A stretch of 64,000 nt of DNA from Pandoraea sp. PE-S2T-3 (GTDB taxonomy: Bacteria; Pseudomonadota; Gammaproteobacteria; Burkholderiales; Burkholderiaceae), in assembly GCF_002179965.1 (NCBI RefSeq), contig NZ_NGUQ01000018.1, positions 248,001-312,000 on the forward strand, written 5' to 3'. Below the pieces are notes generated by a model that was not told where the DNA came from, did not search any database, and saw only the letters and a program-made list of their open reading frames with translations. Every line of letters begins with the position of its first letter. Position 1 is the first letter of the stretch. This document shows, piece by piece, positions 55,180 through 64,000 of the stretch. Both the position numbers and the translations under genes were made by a program.

Positions 55180-56211
55180 TTATGCCTCGCGGCGATAGTC
55201 GGCCATCGACGTGCCGAACGTCGCGCGAAACGCACGTTGCAGCGCATCGACGCTTTGGAAACCACTGCGTTGCGCCACACGCTCCTGCGTCCACGTCGTC
55301 TGACGCAATAGCGACGCGGCGAAGTCCACGCGCGAACGTGTGACGTATCGCGCGGGCGAGGTGCCTGCCTCTCTTGAAAATGCCCGCGAGAAATTACGTG
55401 GACTCATGCGGGCGACAGCGGCAAGCGCATCGACGGACAAATCGCCGTCGAGGTGGCTTTCAATCCACGCGATCACATCGCGCACCGGCGATGACGCACC
55501 GCTTTGCAGCGTCAACGACCGGCTGACTTGCGACTCGGCTCCCCCGCGTACGACAAACAGCGCGAGGTCGCGGGCAATATCCATCGCCACCGTGCGACCG
55601 AGATCGGCTTCGATCATGCCCAACGCCATATCGATCCCGGTAGTGACGCCGCCTGATGTCCAGACATTGCCGTCGCGCACGAACACGCGGTCGCGCTGCA
55701 CCTGCGTGCCGGTGCACATAGATTCGAGACGATCGCAAGCGCGCCAGTGCGTCGTCGATTGCCGCGCGTCGAGCAGCCCCGCCGCCATCAGCACGAATGC
55801 CCCCGTGCACACGCTCGCCACGCGACGCGCCTGTTGCGCGGCCTGCGCCATCCATTCAGCAGCACCATCGTCAAGAATGGCACGACGTAGCGCGGCCTCT
55901 TCGCCACCGGCGACGATGATCGTGTCGATCGGGTCATCGGGACGGAGGGTGCCGCCAAGCGTCGACAGCGCGAGCGTGTCGGCAAGCGACAACCCGGCAC
56001 TGGTGTGCACATTGCCGCCGTGTGGCGAGGCGATGGAGATGCGATAGGCCCCCGGCACCGCGAGCGATGCCTTGGCGAAGGCGCTGGCCGGCCCGGCGAC
56101 GTCAATGGCTTCCACGCCTTCAAAGGCAATGATGACGACGTGGCGGCAAAGACCGGAGGTATCAGCGGCGGTGTGGTTGGAACGAGCCTTGGCTGTCACG
56201 CATTTCCCCAT
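55180..56211 (-). CDS. GlxA-type regulator (DJ-1-like domain plus AraC HTH)
   Basis: The 343-residue protein joins an N-terminal DJ-1/PfpI-like domain ([41 protein letters not shown]) to a C-terminal AraC/XylS DNA-binding domain (LSVDALAAVARMSPRNFSRAFSREAGTSPARYV and RSGFQSVDALQRAFRATFG, read in parts). Members sense small metabolites. The stop lies 9 bp from that of the exported DJ-1 protein gene. The gene following on the same strand is the sulfonate-type binding protein. Confidence 0.87.
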   Translation of the reverse strand: MGKCVTAKARSNHTAADTSGLCRHVVIIAFEGVEAIDVAGPASAFAKASLAVPGAYRISIASPHGGNVHTSAGLSLADTLALSTLGGTLRPDDPIDTIIVAGGEEAALRRAILDDGAAEWMAQAAQQARRVASVCTGAFVLMAAGLLDARQSTTHWRACDRLESMCTGTQVQRDRVFVRDGNVWTSGGVTTGIDMALGMIEADLGRTVAMDIARDLALFVVRGGAESQVSRSLTLQSGASSPVRDVIAWIESHLDGDLSVDALAAVARMSPRNFSRAFSREAGTSPARYVTRSRVDFAASLLRQTTWTQERVAQRSGFQSVDALQRAFRATFGTSMADYRREA

Positions 56212-56279
56212 GCAAACGCGAGCGACAATGCCCGCACGCAGGCGAGCATTGTAACGAGCGCACGAGAACGATGCGGGCC

Positions 56280-57434
56280 TTAGCGTGCCGCCTGCGTGAA
56301 CTTGTTGAACGACGGATCGAACAGCCCCCGCACGTCGAAGCCCTTGGCAAGCGTGCCGGTCTTCACGAAATCGTCGACACTCTTCTGCGCCTCGGCGATT
56401 GACGCTTCAGTGAGCGGCTCGTAGCGAACGCGCGACGTGCTGAACCACTGATGCGCAAGCTTGGGATCGATGCGCGACTTGGCCGCCCACACGTCGGCAT
56501 AGCGATCGATGTGACGCGAATCGGCGAGCGACCAGTCGCGTGCCCGTTGATAACGCTGCACGAAGTCACCCAGCAACTCGCGCTTCGTCTCGATGACCTT
56601 CTCCGTAGTCGACAGATAACTCTGTGCAGCGATCAGCCCACGCGCCGTCACCACCGTGCGAGCCCCCGCTTGCCGCAAACGCGACACGTACGGCTCCCAT
56701 GTGGCGGTGGCATCCACCTTGCCTGCCTGCAATGCCGCCGCCGAATCGACCGACGCCAGATACGAATACTTCACGGCGTCGAGCGGCAACCCGGCCGACG
56801 TGAGCGCCGCCTGCACCAGTTGCTGCGACCAGCCGCCGCGCGTGATGGCCACCGTCTTGCCCTTGAGATCCTCCACGGTCTTGATCTGCGTGTGCGGCCC
56901 CGCGAGCAGCACGACGCTGTCGGGGCTGTCGCGATAGATACCGATGACCTTGATCGGCGCGCCCTGCGCGGCGAGGAACAACACCGGGCCGTCGCCTTGC
57001 AAGCCGATGTCGAGCGCGCCTGCATTGACGGCTTCGATCACGGGCGTGCCCGCCGGAAACTGCTTCCATGCGACTGTGTACGGTGCATCGCGAAGCACAC
57101 CCGAAGCTTCGAACAAGCTCTGCGCATTGAAAGCCTGATCGCCCACGACGAGCACCGGCTTCTCCTGCGCCTCTACAGCAGTGAACGGCAGAATCGCGGC
57201 GACACTCAGCCCGATCACCAGCGCACGGCGCAGGCGCGAACGCCATGCGGGCCACCGGTTGCGTAACGTCGTCGCCAGATCGCTGCGTGCCGACTGCGCA
57301 AGCGTCGCGCGTATCAGCGCGGCACGGGACGGCAGCGGTGCGGCGATAGCCGGCGCAGGCGTTTGACGCTCAAGGGACGGGACGACAGGCGCGATGTGGG
57401 CGGTGTAAGCGAGGTGAGAAGGCGAGTACGTCAT
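56280..57434 (-). CDS. Aliphatic sulfonate-type ABC binding protein (SsuA-like), no permease nearby
   Basis: The 384-residue protein has the SsuA/NMT1 fold: LVVGDQAFNAQSLFEASGVL, YTVAWKQFPAGTPVIEAVNAGALDIGLQGDGPVLFLAAQGAPIKVIGIYRDSP and KGKTVAITRGGWSQQLVQAAL (read in parts). The N-terminus has about 65 extra residues before the hydrophobic signal segment (LVIGLSVAAILPFTAVEAQ), so the true start may be downstream. The window contains no ATPase or permease beside it, so it must work with a transporter elsewhere. It is divergent from an LLM-type flavin monooxygenase, a pairing typical of sulfur scavenging. Confidence 0.82.
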   Translation of the reverse strand: MTYSPSHLAYTAHIAPVVPSLERQTPAPAIAAPLPSRAALIRATLAQSARSDLATTLRNRWPAWRSRLRRALVIGLSVAAILPFTAVEAQEKPVLVVGDQAFNAQSLFEASGVLRDAPYTVAWKQFPAGTPVIEAVNAGALDIGLQGDGPVLFLAAQGAPIKVIGIYRDSPDSVVLLAGPHTQIKTVEDLKGKTVAITRGGWSQQLVQAALTSAGLPLDAVKYSYLASVDSAAALQAGKVDATATWEPYVSRLRQAGARTVVTARGLIAAQSYLSTTEKVIETKRELLGDFVQRYQRARDWSLADSRHIDRYADVWAAKSRIDPKLAHQWFSTSRVRYEPLTEASIAEAQKSVDDFVKTGTLAKGFDVRGLFDPSFNKFTQAAR

Positions 57435-57653
57435 GACATGGCACCACGCGCGAGCGCAGCGATGAGAGTGGACGGACCGGCCAGTCTATGCAGATGGCGC
57501 GGGCCACCCAACCATCCATTCTTGCGATGATTAGTGCGCACGCAACGCGTTTGCTTATGCGGGTTTGCTTATCGGATTTCGTTGTTTGTGCCGTCGCGCC
57601 GCGCTCAGTATCTTGGTCGTTTCCAAAGCCCCGAGCGCGAGACGCCAATCGTC

Positions 57654-59045
57654 ATGAGTCAACCTGCCCGCAAGCTCCGGCTGGGCGCCTACATGTCGGG
57701 TTCCGGCGTGCAAGGCGACAGCTGGCGCCATCCCGATACCGACACCGACGCACACCTGCAATTCGCGCGCTACCGGCACTACGCGCAAGAACTGGAGCGT
57801 GGCTGCTTCGACGCGCTGTTCTTCTTCGACAACCTCTTTATGTCGACCGATCCGGTCTCGCTTGCGCACAGCCCGGGGGCGCCGCGCTGGGACCCGGTCG
57901 TCCTGCTCGCCGGTCTGGCGGGTGCGACCCAACACATCGGTCTCGTCGCCTCGGTAAGCACGACCTACAGCGAGCCGTACAACGTGGCTCGCGCGTTTGC
58001 CTCGCTCGACCATCTCTCGGGCGGGCGCGCCGGATGGAATCTGGTGACGTCGACGGGCGGCGGGGAAAACTTCAATCGTGACGATCATGTCGATCATGCG
58101 CTGCGTTATGAACGTGCCAACGAGTTCTACGATGTCGTGACGGGGCTATGGGACAGCCATGCCGACGATGCCTTTCCGCGCAACAAGGCGACCGGCCAAT
58201 GGGCCGACCCGGCACGTGTGCGCAAACTGGATCATCGCGGCAAGCACTTCCGTGTGCGGGGGCCGTTGAGTGCGCCGCGCCCGGTGCAAGGCTGGCCGGT
58301 GATTGCACAAGCGGGTTCCAGCGAAGCAGGACGCGAGCTGGCCGCACGCGCGGGCGAATTGCTTTACACCGCTGCGCAGGACATCGATGACGCGCGCGCC
58401 TTCTATACCGATGTGAAAACACGGGCGCTCAAGTACGGACGCCGCCCCGAGCATATTTTCATTCTGCCGGGTGTCGCGCCCATCGTCGGGCGCACGCAGG
58501 CCGAAGCCGAAGAGATTTACGACGCGCTGCTGGAACACCGCGACCCGGCCGTCGCCTTACATGCCCTCGCCAGCTACGCGAGCCTTGGCATCGATCTCGG
58601 CAGCCTGCCGTTCGATGCCAAAGTGCCACTGCCCGAGCACGTGCCGGAGACCAACTCCCACAAGAGCCGCCAGAAGCTGCTGGTCGACTGGATCCGGCGT
58701 GAACAGCCGACCGTGCGCCAGTTGTACACCCGCTTCACGGCAGGGGGCCATCGTGTACTCGTCGGCACGCCCGAGACCATTGCCGACGACTTCCAGCACT
58801 GGTTCGAGACGGGCGCGGCCGACGGCTTCAATATCATGTTTCCGAGCGCGCCGGCTGGCATCACATCGTTCGTCGATCTCGTGGTGCCCGAGCTTCAGCG
58901 GCGCGGCCTGTTCCGCACGCATTACGAAGGCCGTACGTTCCGCGAGAATCTCGGTGTGCCGGCCGTCCCGAACCGGCACTTTGCCCCACGTGACGCGCAG
59001 TCGGCGACGGATCAGCCTGCGGAGACGACCGCCGCAATCGCCTGA
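57654..59045 (+). CDS. FMN-dependent (LLM-type) monooxygenase, NtaA/SnaA/DszA family
   Basis: The 463-residue enzyme has the luciferase-like fold in the NtaA/SnaA/DszA/SsuD-type branch: RKLRLGAYMSGSG, ALFFFDNLFM, SVSTTYSEPYNVARAFASLDHLSGGRAGWNLVTS (read in parts) and GWPVIAQAGSSEAGRELAARAGELL. It uses reduced FMN and oxygen to oxidise C-N or C-S compounds. ATG 57654 (MSQPARK) fits the family; an ORF start at 57534 would add 40 residues. It overlaps the convergent tartrate-dehydrogenase gene by 34 bp at its end. Confidence 0.87.
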   Translation: MSQPARKLRLGAYMSGSGVQGDSWRHPDTDTDAHLQFARYRHYAQELERGCFDALFFFDNLFMSTDPVSLAHSPGAPRWDPVVLLAGLAGATQHIGLVASVSTTYSEPYNVARAFASLDHLSGGRAGWNLVTSTGGGENFNRDDHVDHALRYERANEFYDVVTGLWDSHADDAFPRNKATGQWADPARVRKLDHRGKHFRVRGPLSAPRPVQGWPVIAQAGSSEAGRELAARAGELLYTAAQDIDDARAFYTDVKTRALKYGRRPEHIFILPGVAPIVGRTQAEAEEIYDALLEHRDPAVALHALASYASLGIDLGSLPFDAKVPLPEHVPETNSHKSRQKLLVDWIRREQPTVRQLYTRFTAGGHRVLVGTPETIADDFQHWFETGAADGFNIMFPSAPAGITSFVDLVVPELQRRGLFRTHYEGRTFRENLGVPAVPNRHFAPRDAQSATDQPAETTAAIA

Positions 59046-60112
59046 CCGACCTCGGTCGTATTGGCTTTGCCGCCCATATCGCCGGTGCGCGGGCCATCCT
59101 TGATGACCTGCGTCACGGCGGCGAGGATCGCGTCGTGTGCTTCACGGGCGCGGCCTTCGCCCTTGCCGAGGAAGTCGAGCATCATCGCCGCCGTCCAGAT
59201 CATGCCGATCGGGTTGGCGATGTTCTTGCCCGCGATGTCCGGTGCCGAGCCATGCACCGGCTCGAACAGCGACGGGAATTTGCCTTCCGGGTTCAGATTG
59301 CCCGACGGCGCGATCCCGATGGTGCCCGTGCATGCCGGGCCCAGATCCGACAGGATGTCGCCGAACAGGTTGGACGCCACCACCACGTCGAAGCGATCGG
59401 GGTTGAGCACGAAGCGCGCGCACAGAATGTCGATGTGCTGCTTGTCCCACGTCACGTCCGGATACTGCCCGGCGGCTTCCGCTGCACGCTTGTCCCACCA
59501 CGGCATCGAGATCGAAATGCCGTTGCTCTTGGTCGCAACCGTCACGTGCTTGCGCTGGCGTTGCTGCGCCAGATCGAAGGCAAACTTGAGCACGCGCTCG
59601 GTGCCGTGGCGCGTGAACACCGACTCCTGCACCACGAACTCACGCTCGGTGCCCTCGAACATCACACCGCCGATCGACGAATACTCGCCCTCGGTGTTCT
59701 CGCGCACGATCATGAAATCGATGTCGCCTGCCTTGCGTCCGGCCAGCGGCGACGGTACGCCGTCGAACAGGCGCGCCGGGCGCAGGTTGATGTACTGATC
59801 GAACTCGCGACGGAATTTCAGCAGCGAACCCCACAGCGAAATATGGTCGGGCACGGTCTCCGGCCAGCCCACGGCGCCGAACAGAATGGCGTCTGCCCCT
59901 TCGAGTTGCTGCTTCCAGTCGTCCGGCATCATCTGGCCATGTTCGACGTAGTAGTCGCAGCTCGCCCATTCAATGTGCTGGTACTCCAGCGCAATACCGA
60001 AGCGCTTGGCCGCAGCGTCGAGCACGCGCAGGCCTTCGGGCATCACTTCCTTGCCGATACCGTCGCCGGGAATCACGGCAATGCGCAGGGGGCGTTGGGA
60101 CTTGTCGGTCAT
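59012..60112 (-). CDS. Tartrate dehydrogenase / D-malate dehydrogenase (TtuC/DmlA-type)
   Basis: The 366-residue enzyme belongs to the isocitrate/isopropylmalate dehydrogenase family: IAVIPGDGIGKEVMPEGLRVLDAAA, NLRPARLFDG, IVRENTEGEYSSIGG, TKSNGISISMPWWD and NLFGDILSDLGPACTGTIGIAPSGN (read in parts). The REN and SNGI motifs point to the tartrate/D-malate branch rather than LeuB. It converts D-malate to pyruvate and CO2 or acts on tartrate with NAD and a metal. It is divergent from a LysR gene of the DmlR type, its expected regulator. Confidence 0.88.
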   Translation of the reverse strand: MTDKSQRPLRIAVIPGDGIGKEVMPEGLRVLDAAAKRFGIALEYQHIEWASCDYYVEHGQMMPDDWKQQLEGADAILFGAVGWPETVPDHISLWGSLLKFRREFDQYINLRPARLFDGVPSPLAGRKAGDIDFMIVRENTEGEYSSIGGVMFEGTEREFVVQESVFTRHGTERVLKFAFDLAQQRQRKHVTVATKSNGISISMPWWDKRAAEAAGQYPDVTWDKQHIDILCARFVLNPDRFDVVVASNLFGDILSDLGPACTGTIGIAPSGNLNPEGKFPSLFEPVHGSAPDIAGKNIANPIGMIWTAAMMLDFLGKGEGRAREAHDAILAAVTQVIKDGPRTGDMGGKANTTEVGQAIAAVVSAG

Positions 60113-60213
60113 GGGTGTCTCTCCTAATAGTTGGCAACGTCCGGGCCTAGGACGAATGCCGCTAGATTATTCCATTCCGGTCCGGATAGAATCCCCCAAT
60201 CGGTTAATCCACT

Positions 60214-60230
60214 ATCCACGAATTGTGAAT
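60214..60230. promoter_or_regulatory. LysR-type dyad between the tartrate/malate dehydrogenase and lysR genes
   Basis: ATCCAC and GTGAAT flank GAATT, an imperfect dyad with the T-N11-A character of LysR sites. It includes the GTG start of the lysR gene, which suggests autorepression or that translation begins elsewhere. Confidence 0.45.
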
Positions 60231-61193
60231 AAACCCGTCAGCCCCCATCCTAATCATCCGAGTCATCCCAATCTCGACGACCTGCGCGTGTTCTGTCAGG
60301 TCGCGCGCCGAGCGAGCTTTTCCGCTGCCGCCGAGGCGCTGGGTGTCTCGCCCGCCTATGTGAGCAAGCGCGTCGGCATGCTGGAAGCCGATCTGGGCAC
60401 CCGGCTGCTGCACCGCTCTACCCGGCGCGTCGCCATCACCGATGCCGGAGAGCGTGTCTATGCGTGGGCCGAAAAGATTCTGGATGATGTGAATCACCTG
60501 ATCGAAGACGTCTCGAGCACACGTCAGGTGCCGCGCGGCACGCTGCGGGTGTCGAGCAGCTTCGGCTTCGGCCGCCACGTGGTCGCGCCCGCCATGTCGC
60601 GGCTGCGCGCCCGGCATCCGCAACTGAATGTGCGCCTCGATCTGTTCGACCGGATTGTCGACGTGGCCGCCGAAGGCTACGACCTCGACGTGCGCATCGG
60701 CGACGAGATTGCCCCGCACCTGATCGCCCGCAAGCTCGCGGACAACCATCGCGTGCTGTGCGCGTCGCCCGCGTATCTGGAACAACACGGCACGCCCCGG
60801 CAATTGAGCGACCTCACCGGCCACGCCTGCATCGTCATCAAGGAACGCGATCACCCGTTCGGCATGTGGCGCTTGCAGCAGCGTGGCGAGGCGGTGTCGC
60901 TCAAAGTGACCGGGCCGCTATCGACCAATCACGGCGAGGTGGCGGTGCAATGGGCGCTCGACGGGCAAGGTATTCTGCTGCGCTCGATGTGGGATGTGAG
61001 CGCGCTCATCGAACGTGGCGCGCTGATGCAGGTGCTGCCCGACGTGATGCAGCCCGCCAACGTGTGGGCGGTGTATCCGTCGCGCGTGGCGTCGTCGGCA
61101 AAAGTTCGGGCCTGTGTGGAATTCCTCGCCGAGGAGTTCCAGCCACAGGCCCGTCTGATGTCGTCGCCGGAAGTGCGAGCGACGGGTGATTAA
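60225..61193 (+). CDS. LysR-family regulator, DmlR-like
   Basis: The 322-residue protein has the LysR N-terminus LDDLRVFCQVARRASFSAAAEALGVSPAYVSKRV (read in parts) and an effector domain with VRIGDEIAPHLIARKLA and KVTGPLSTNHGEVAVQWALDGQGI, typical of DmlR-type regulators of D-malate dehydrogenase. GTG 60225 gives the usual length, but no ribosome site precedes it. It is divergent from the dehydrogenase gene. Confidence 0.85.
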   Translation: MNKPVSPHPNHPSHPNLDDLRVFCQVARRASFSAAAEALGVSPAYVSKRVGMLEADLGTRLLHRSTRRVAITDAGERVYAWAEKILDDVNHLIEDVSSTRQVPRGTLRVSSSFGFGRHVVAPAMSRLRARHPQLNVRLDLFDRIVDVAAEGYDLDVRIGDEIAPHLIARKLADNHRVLCASPAYLEQHGTPRQLSDLTGHACIVIKERDHPFGMWRLQQRGEAVSLKVTGPLSTNHGEVAVQWALDGQGILLRSMWDVSALIERGALMQVLPDVMQPANVWAVYPSRVASSAKVRACVEFLAEEFQPQARLMSSPEVRATGD

Positions 61194-61204
61194 CCGCTTG
61201 CGGT

Positions 61205-63532
61205 TTATTGAAGGACGAAGCCCGCCTGCTTCACGTTCTGCGAATCGAGGCCGATCTGCACGTTGAAGTCCCCCGGCTCGGCGACGTATTGCAGCTTCGC
61301 GTTGTAGAACTTGAGCAGGCTCTCGTCGATGTCGAAGTGCACCGTGCGCGATTCGCCCGGCTTCAACGCCACCTTCTGGAAGCCCTTCAGTTCCTTGACC
61401 GGACGCACGATCGACGCCGCCACATCCTGCAAATACAACTGCACGACGGTCTCGCCCTCACGCTTGCCCGTATTGCGCACGGTGACGCTGGCGTCGAGCT
61501 TGCCGCCCGCCGCGAGCGTCTTGGCCGAGAGCTTCACGTCGGACACATCGAACGTGGTGTAGCTCAGACCGTAGCCGAAGGCATACAGCGGGCCGGAGTC
61601 TTCTTCGAAGTATTGCGACGTGTAGTTGGCCGGCTTGCCCGGGGTGAACGGACGGCCAATGCGCAACTGGTTGTAGTACGTCGGGATCTGCCCGATCGAG
61701 CGCGGGAACGAGATCGGCAGCTTGGCCGACGGGTTGTAATCGCCGAACAGCACGTCGGCAATGGCATGACCGCCTTCGGTGCCGCTGTACCAGGTCTCAA
61801 GCATGGCGTCGGCGTTTGCCTTCGGCCAGTTCAGATCAAGCGGACGGCCGTTCATCAGCACCACGACCAGCGGCTTGCCGGTTGCCTTGAGCGCCTGCAA
61901 CAGCGCCAGCTGGCTGCCCGGCAGAGACAGGCTCGTGCGACTCGATGCCTCGTGCGACATGCCGCGCGACTCGCCCACGGCCACGATCAGCGTGTCCGCT
62001 CCGCGTGCCACCTTCACGGCTTCGTCGATCATCTGCTTCGGCGTGCGCTTGTCCTGCACGACCTCCGGGTTGTCCCAATCGAGGAAGTTGAGGTACTCGA
62101 CCACACGCTTGTCGTCGGTGATGTTCGCGCCGCGTGCATAGGTCACTTGCGCGTTCGTACCCAGCGCGTCGCGCACGCCCTGAAGCAGCGTGACGGCCTG
62201 ATCGGCCTTGCCCGCCGCCGACCAACTGCCCATGATGTCGATCTTCGCATCGGCCAGCGGCCCGATGACGGCGACCTTGCCCGCCTTGCGCAGCGGCAGC
62301 GTGCCGTGCTGATTTTCGAGCAACACGATGGACTTGCGCGCTGCATCGCGGGCCGCTTCACGGTGCAGGCGAACCGGCGCATTCACATCCTTCGGATCGT
62401 GCGCCGCGTCGCCGATACGACGGTACGGATCGGCGAAGAGCCCCATGTCGTACTTCGCGCCGAGCACTTCGCGCACAGCGCTGTCGATGTCGCGCATCGG
62501 CACGTCGCCCGACTTCACGAGATCGGGCAGGTTCTTGAGGTACTGCGTGTCGGCCATGCTCATGTCGACACCGGCTTCGATAGCGAGCTTGGCGGCTTCG
62601 CGGCCGTCCTTGGCCACACCATGACGCAACAACTCGTCAATGGCACCGTGATCGCTCACGGTCACGCCCTTGAAACCCCACTCACCGCGCAGCAGATCAC
62701 GCAGCAGCCATTTGTTCGACGACGCCGGGGTGCCGTTGATCGAGTTGAGCGCGATCATCACGCCGCCCGCGCCCGCATCGAGACCGGCGCGATACGGCGG
62801 CAGATAGTCCTGATACATGCGCATCAGGCTCATGTCGACGACGTTGTAGTCACGTCCGCCTTCCACCGCACCGTACAGCGCAAAGTGCTTCACGAACGCC
62901 ATGAGGCTGTCGGGGTTGGCCGGGGAGGTGCCTTGAAAACCCTGCACGCTGGCGCGCGCACTCTGCGAAACCAGATACGGGTCTTCGCCAAAACCTTCGG
63001 ACGTGCGGCCCCAGCGCGGGTCGCGCGAGATGTCGACCATCGGGGCAAACGTCGCGTCGACACCGTCGGCACTCGCTTCGACAGCGGCCACGCGTGCGGC
63101 CTGTTTGACGACGGACATGTCCCAGCTGGACGCCAGCCCCAGACTGATCGGGAACACCGTGCGATGCCCGTGCACGATGTCGTAGGCAAAGAAGATGGGA
63201 ATCTTCAGGCGGCTTTGTTTGACTGCGGCATCCTGCAACGGACGGTTTTCCGAACGCGTGACCGAGTTGAACGTGCCGCCCACGCGACCGGCCGCAATCT
63301 CCTCGATGAACTTGGCTTGCGGCATGTCACCGCCGATGCTGATCAGGCGCAACTGACCGATCTTCTCGTCAAGCGTCATGCGAGCGATCAAGTCATCGAT
63401 GAACGCCTGCTTGGCCGCTGCCGAGGGCATGGCGAGCGCTACTGCGGGCGTATCTTGTTGGGTGGCAGGTGCGGCAACCGCCGATGTCATCACGAAGCCG
63501 GCCGCGAGCGCCAGCGCGGTGAACATTTTCAT
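61205..63532 (-). CDS. bglX: Periplasmic beta-glucosidase, GH3 family
   Basis: The 775-residue enzyme has a signal peptide (MKMFTALALAAGFVMTSAVAAPA), a GH3 N-terminal barrel with the nucleophile Asp in GVTVSDHGAI, the GH3 C-terminal domain with the KSIVLLEN start and GYGLSYTTFDVSDVKLS, and a final fibronectin III-like domain. The order matches E. coli BglX. It releases glucose from beta-glucosides in the periplasm. The neighbouring opgG gene, which makes periplasmic beta-glucans, is divergent; shared substrate chemistry may be coincidental. ATG 63532 and ATG 63526 are both possible. Confidence 0.92.
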   Translation of the reverse strand: MKMFTALALAAGFVMTSAVAAPATQQDTPAVALAMPSAAAKQAFIDDLIARMTLDEKIGQLRLISIGGDMPQAKFIEEIAAGRVGGTFNSVTRSENRPLQDAAVKQSRLKIPIFFAYDIVHGHRTVFPISLGLASSWDMSVVKQAARVAAVEASADGVDATFAPMVDISRDPRWGRTSEGFGEDPYLVSQSARASVQGFQGTSPANPDSLMAFVKHFALYGAVEGGRDYNVVDMSLMRMYQDYLPPYRAGLDAGAGGVMIALNSINGTPASSNKWLLRDLLRGEWGFKGVTVSDHGAIDELLRHGVAKDGREAAKLAIEAGVDMSMADTQYLKNLPDLVKSGDVPMRDIDSAVREVLGAKYDMGLFADPYRRIGDAAHDPKDVNAPVRLHREAARDAARKSIVLLENQHGTLPLRKAGKVAVIGPLADAKIDIMGSWSAAGKADQAVTLLQGVRDALGTNAQVTYARGANITDDKRVVEYLNFLDWDNPEVVQDKRTPKQMIDEAVKVARGADTLIVAVGESRGMSHEASSRTSLSLPGSQLALLQALKATGKPLVVVLMNGRPLDLNWPKANADAMLETWYSGTEGGHAIADVLFGDYNPSAKLPISFPRSIGQIPTYYNQLRIGRPFTPGKPANYTSQYFEEDSGPLYAFGYGLSYTTFDVSDVKLSAKTLAAGGKLDASVTVRNTGKREGETVVQLYLQDVAASIVRPVKELKGFQKVALKPGESRTVHFDIDESLLKFYNAKLQYVAEPGDFNVQIGLDSQNVKQAGFVLQ

Positions 63533-63757
63533 CTGATAGCGTCCCAATGAAGCTCGACGGGGCCGCCCCGCAGCGCTGAACCGCGCGGTAACATCGCCCG
63601 TCTTGTCGTCAGAAGCCGCGCACTGCCATATTGATTTGAACCGCGTGCGCGACACGAAGTCCGATACTTTGCCACAATGTGGTGCGCCGCCATTCGCGTT
63701 TCGCTCATTAATGCGGGCGATTTGGCGTGATTCTGCTCAATTTTTCCGGAGAATTGC

Positions 63758-64000
63758 GTGCTTTTGTCCCCCTTCGCTGTGTCCTGGCGCCAACGCGCGC
63801 GCACCTTCGTGCCCGCGCTCTCGGCTGTGGTTGCCCTGCTGGGTGCAGCACACGCGCAGGCGTTCTCGCTCGATGACGTCACCGCGCGCGCCAAAACGCT
63901 GGCCGATACCCCCTACGTCGCGCCCACGAGCAACCTCACGCCCGCGTTCGCGCAAATGCAGTTCGGCGACTACATCAAGATCCAGCCCAAGCGCGAAAAC
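63758..64000 (+). CDS. opgG: Glucan biosynthesis protein G, N-terminal part (truncated by window end)
   Basis: Only 81 codons are seen. GTG 63758 follows GGAGAA. A signal peptide ends near AHAQA, then FSLDDVTARAKTLADTPYVAP and FAQMQFGDYIKIQPK, the start of mature OpgG/MdoG. OpgG acts in the periplasm in the formation of osmoregulated beta-glucans. The frame is open to the right edge. Confidence 0.88.
   Translation, partial: MLLSPFAVSWRQRARTFVPALSAVVALLGAAHAQAFSLDDVTARAKTLADTPYVAPTSNLTPAFAQMQFGDYIKIQPKREN

Noticed and set aside
61208-63550. A 780-codon plus-strand frame opposite the beta-glucosidase gene
   Set aside because: It is a shadow of the GH3 gene; it has no motif and a composition typical of antisense frames.

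Overview
The window looks like a chromosomal segment of a high-GC betaproteobacterium of the Burkholderiaceae, plausibly Pandoraea or a close relative. The basis is a Burkholderia-type trimeric porin, several MHS-type transporters, abundant LysR and IclR regulators, the MocR-tauABC / xsc-pta-tauE organisation, and uniformly GC-rich coding with short intergenic gaps. I saw no tRNA, rRNA, insertion sequence, prophage or CRISPR array. The genus is an inference.

Region 1 (1-1.5 kb): the end of a UGT-like glycosyltransferase, a guanidine exporter (sugE/gdx) behind a guanidine-II (mini-ykkC) riboswitch, and an isolated nuoA paralogue.

Region 2 (1.5-14.4 kb): a small biosynthetic island. Four genes match, in order and family, the mgoBCAD / pvfABCD / ham-type cluster that makes diazeniumdiolate signals (leudiazen/valdiazen type): a DUF3050 protein, an AurF-like diiron N-oxygenase, an A-T-reductase NRPS and an SRPBCC protein. 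They are followed by an aminotransferase, a LysR regulator, a sigma-54 activator without a sensor domain, an aldo/keto reductase and a Sfp-type phosphopantetheinyl transferase. The first cluster gene and the phosphopantetheinyl transferase each have a -24/-12 promoter (GG-N10-GC). About 90 bp upstream of each lies the same dyad, ACAYCTGT-N11-ACAGGTGT. This suggests that the activator at 10.2 kb co-controls the NRPS operon and the enzyme that primes its carrier domain. It is the most interesting observation in the window.

Region 3 (14.4-18.2 kb): an unknown small protein, a secreted alpha/beta hydrolase and a heavy-metal-type two-component system.

Region 4 (18.2-43.5 kb): a C2-sulfonate catabolic supercluster. 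TauR (MocR type) is divergent from the taurine importer tauABC. A TauY-like FAD dehydrogenase and its TauX-like partner, xsc, pta and the sulfite exporter tauE follow. Further on are two IclR regulators, a GMC dehydrogenase and an MHS transporter that fit isethionate oxidation and uptake (iseJ/iseU-like). Together these would convert taurine and isethionate through sulfoacetaldehyde to acetyl phosphate, acetyl-CoA and exported sulfite. Two extra blocks sit inside: permease / CobW GTPase / YtcJ-type amidohydrolase / SSS symporter / DUF3311 (23.2-29.1 kb), and a CobS-CobT-like AAA+/VWA pair without CobN (35.4-38.2 kb). Short operators near xsc, the iclR genes and the GMC gene suggest one IclR network.

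Region 5 (43.6-64 kb): mixed metabolism and transport. It has an MFS exporter, a degenerate EAL protein, a LysR/MHS/porin/M20-amidohydrolase block whose MHS gene is frameshifted in a C7 tract, an Old Yellow Enzyme with a divergent LysR, a DJ-1/PfpI protein next to a GlxA-type regulator, a sulfonate-type binding protein divergent from a flavin monooxygenase, a tartrate/D-malate dehydrogenase with a LysR regulator, a periplasmic GH3 beta-glucosidase, and the first codons of opgG.
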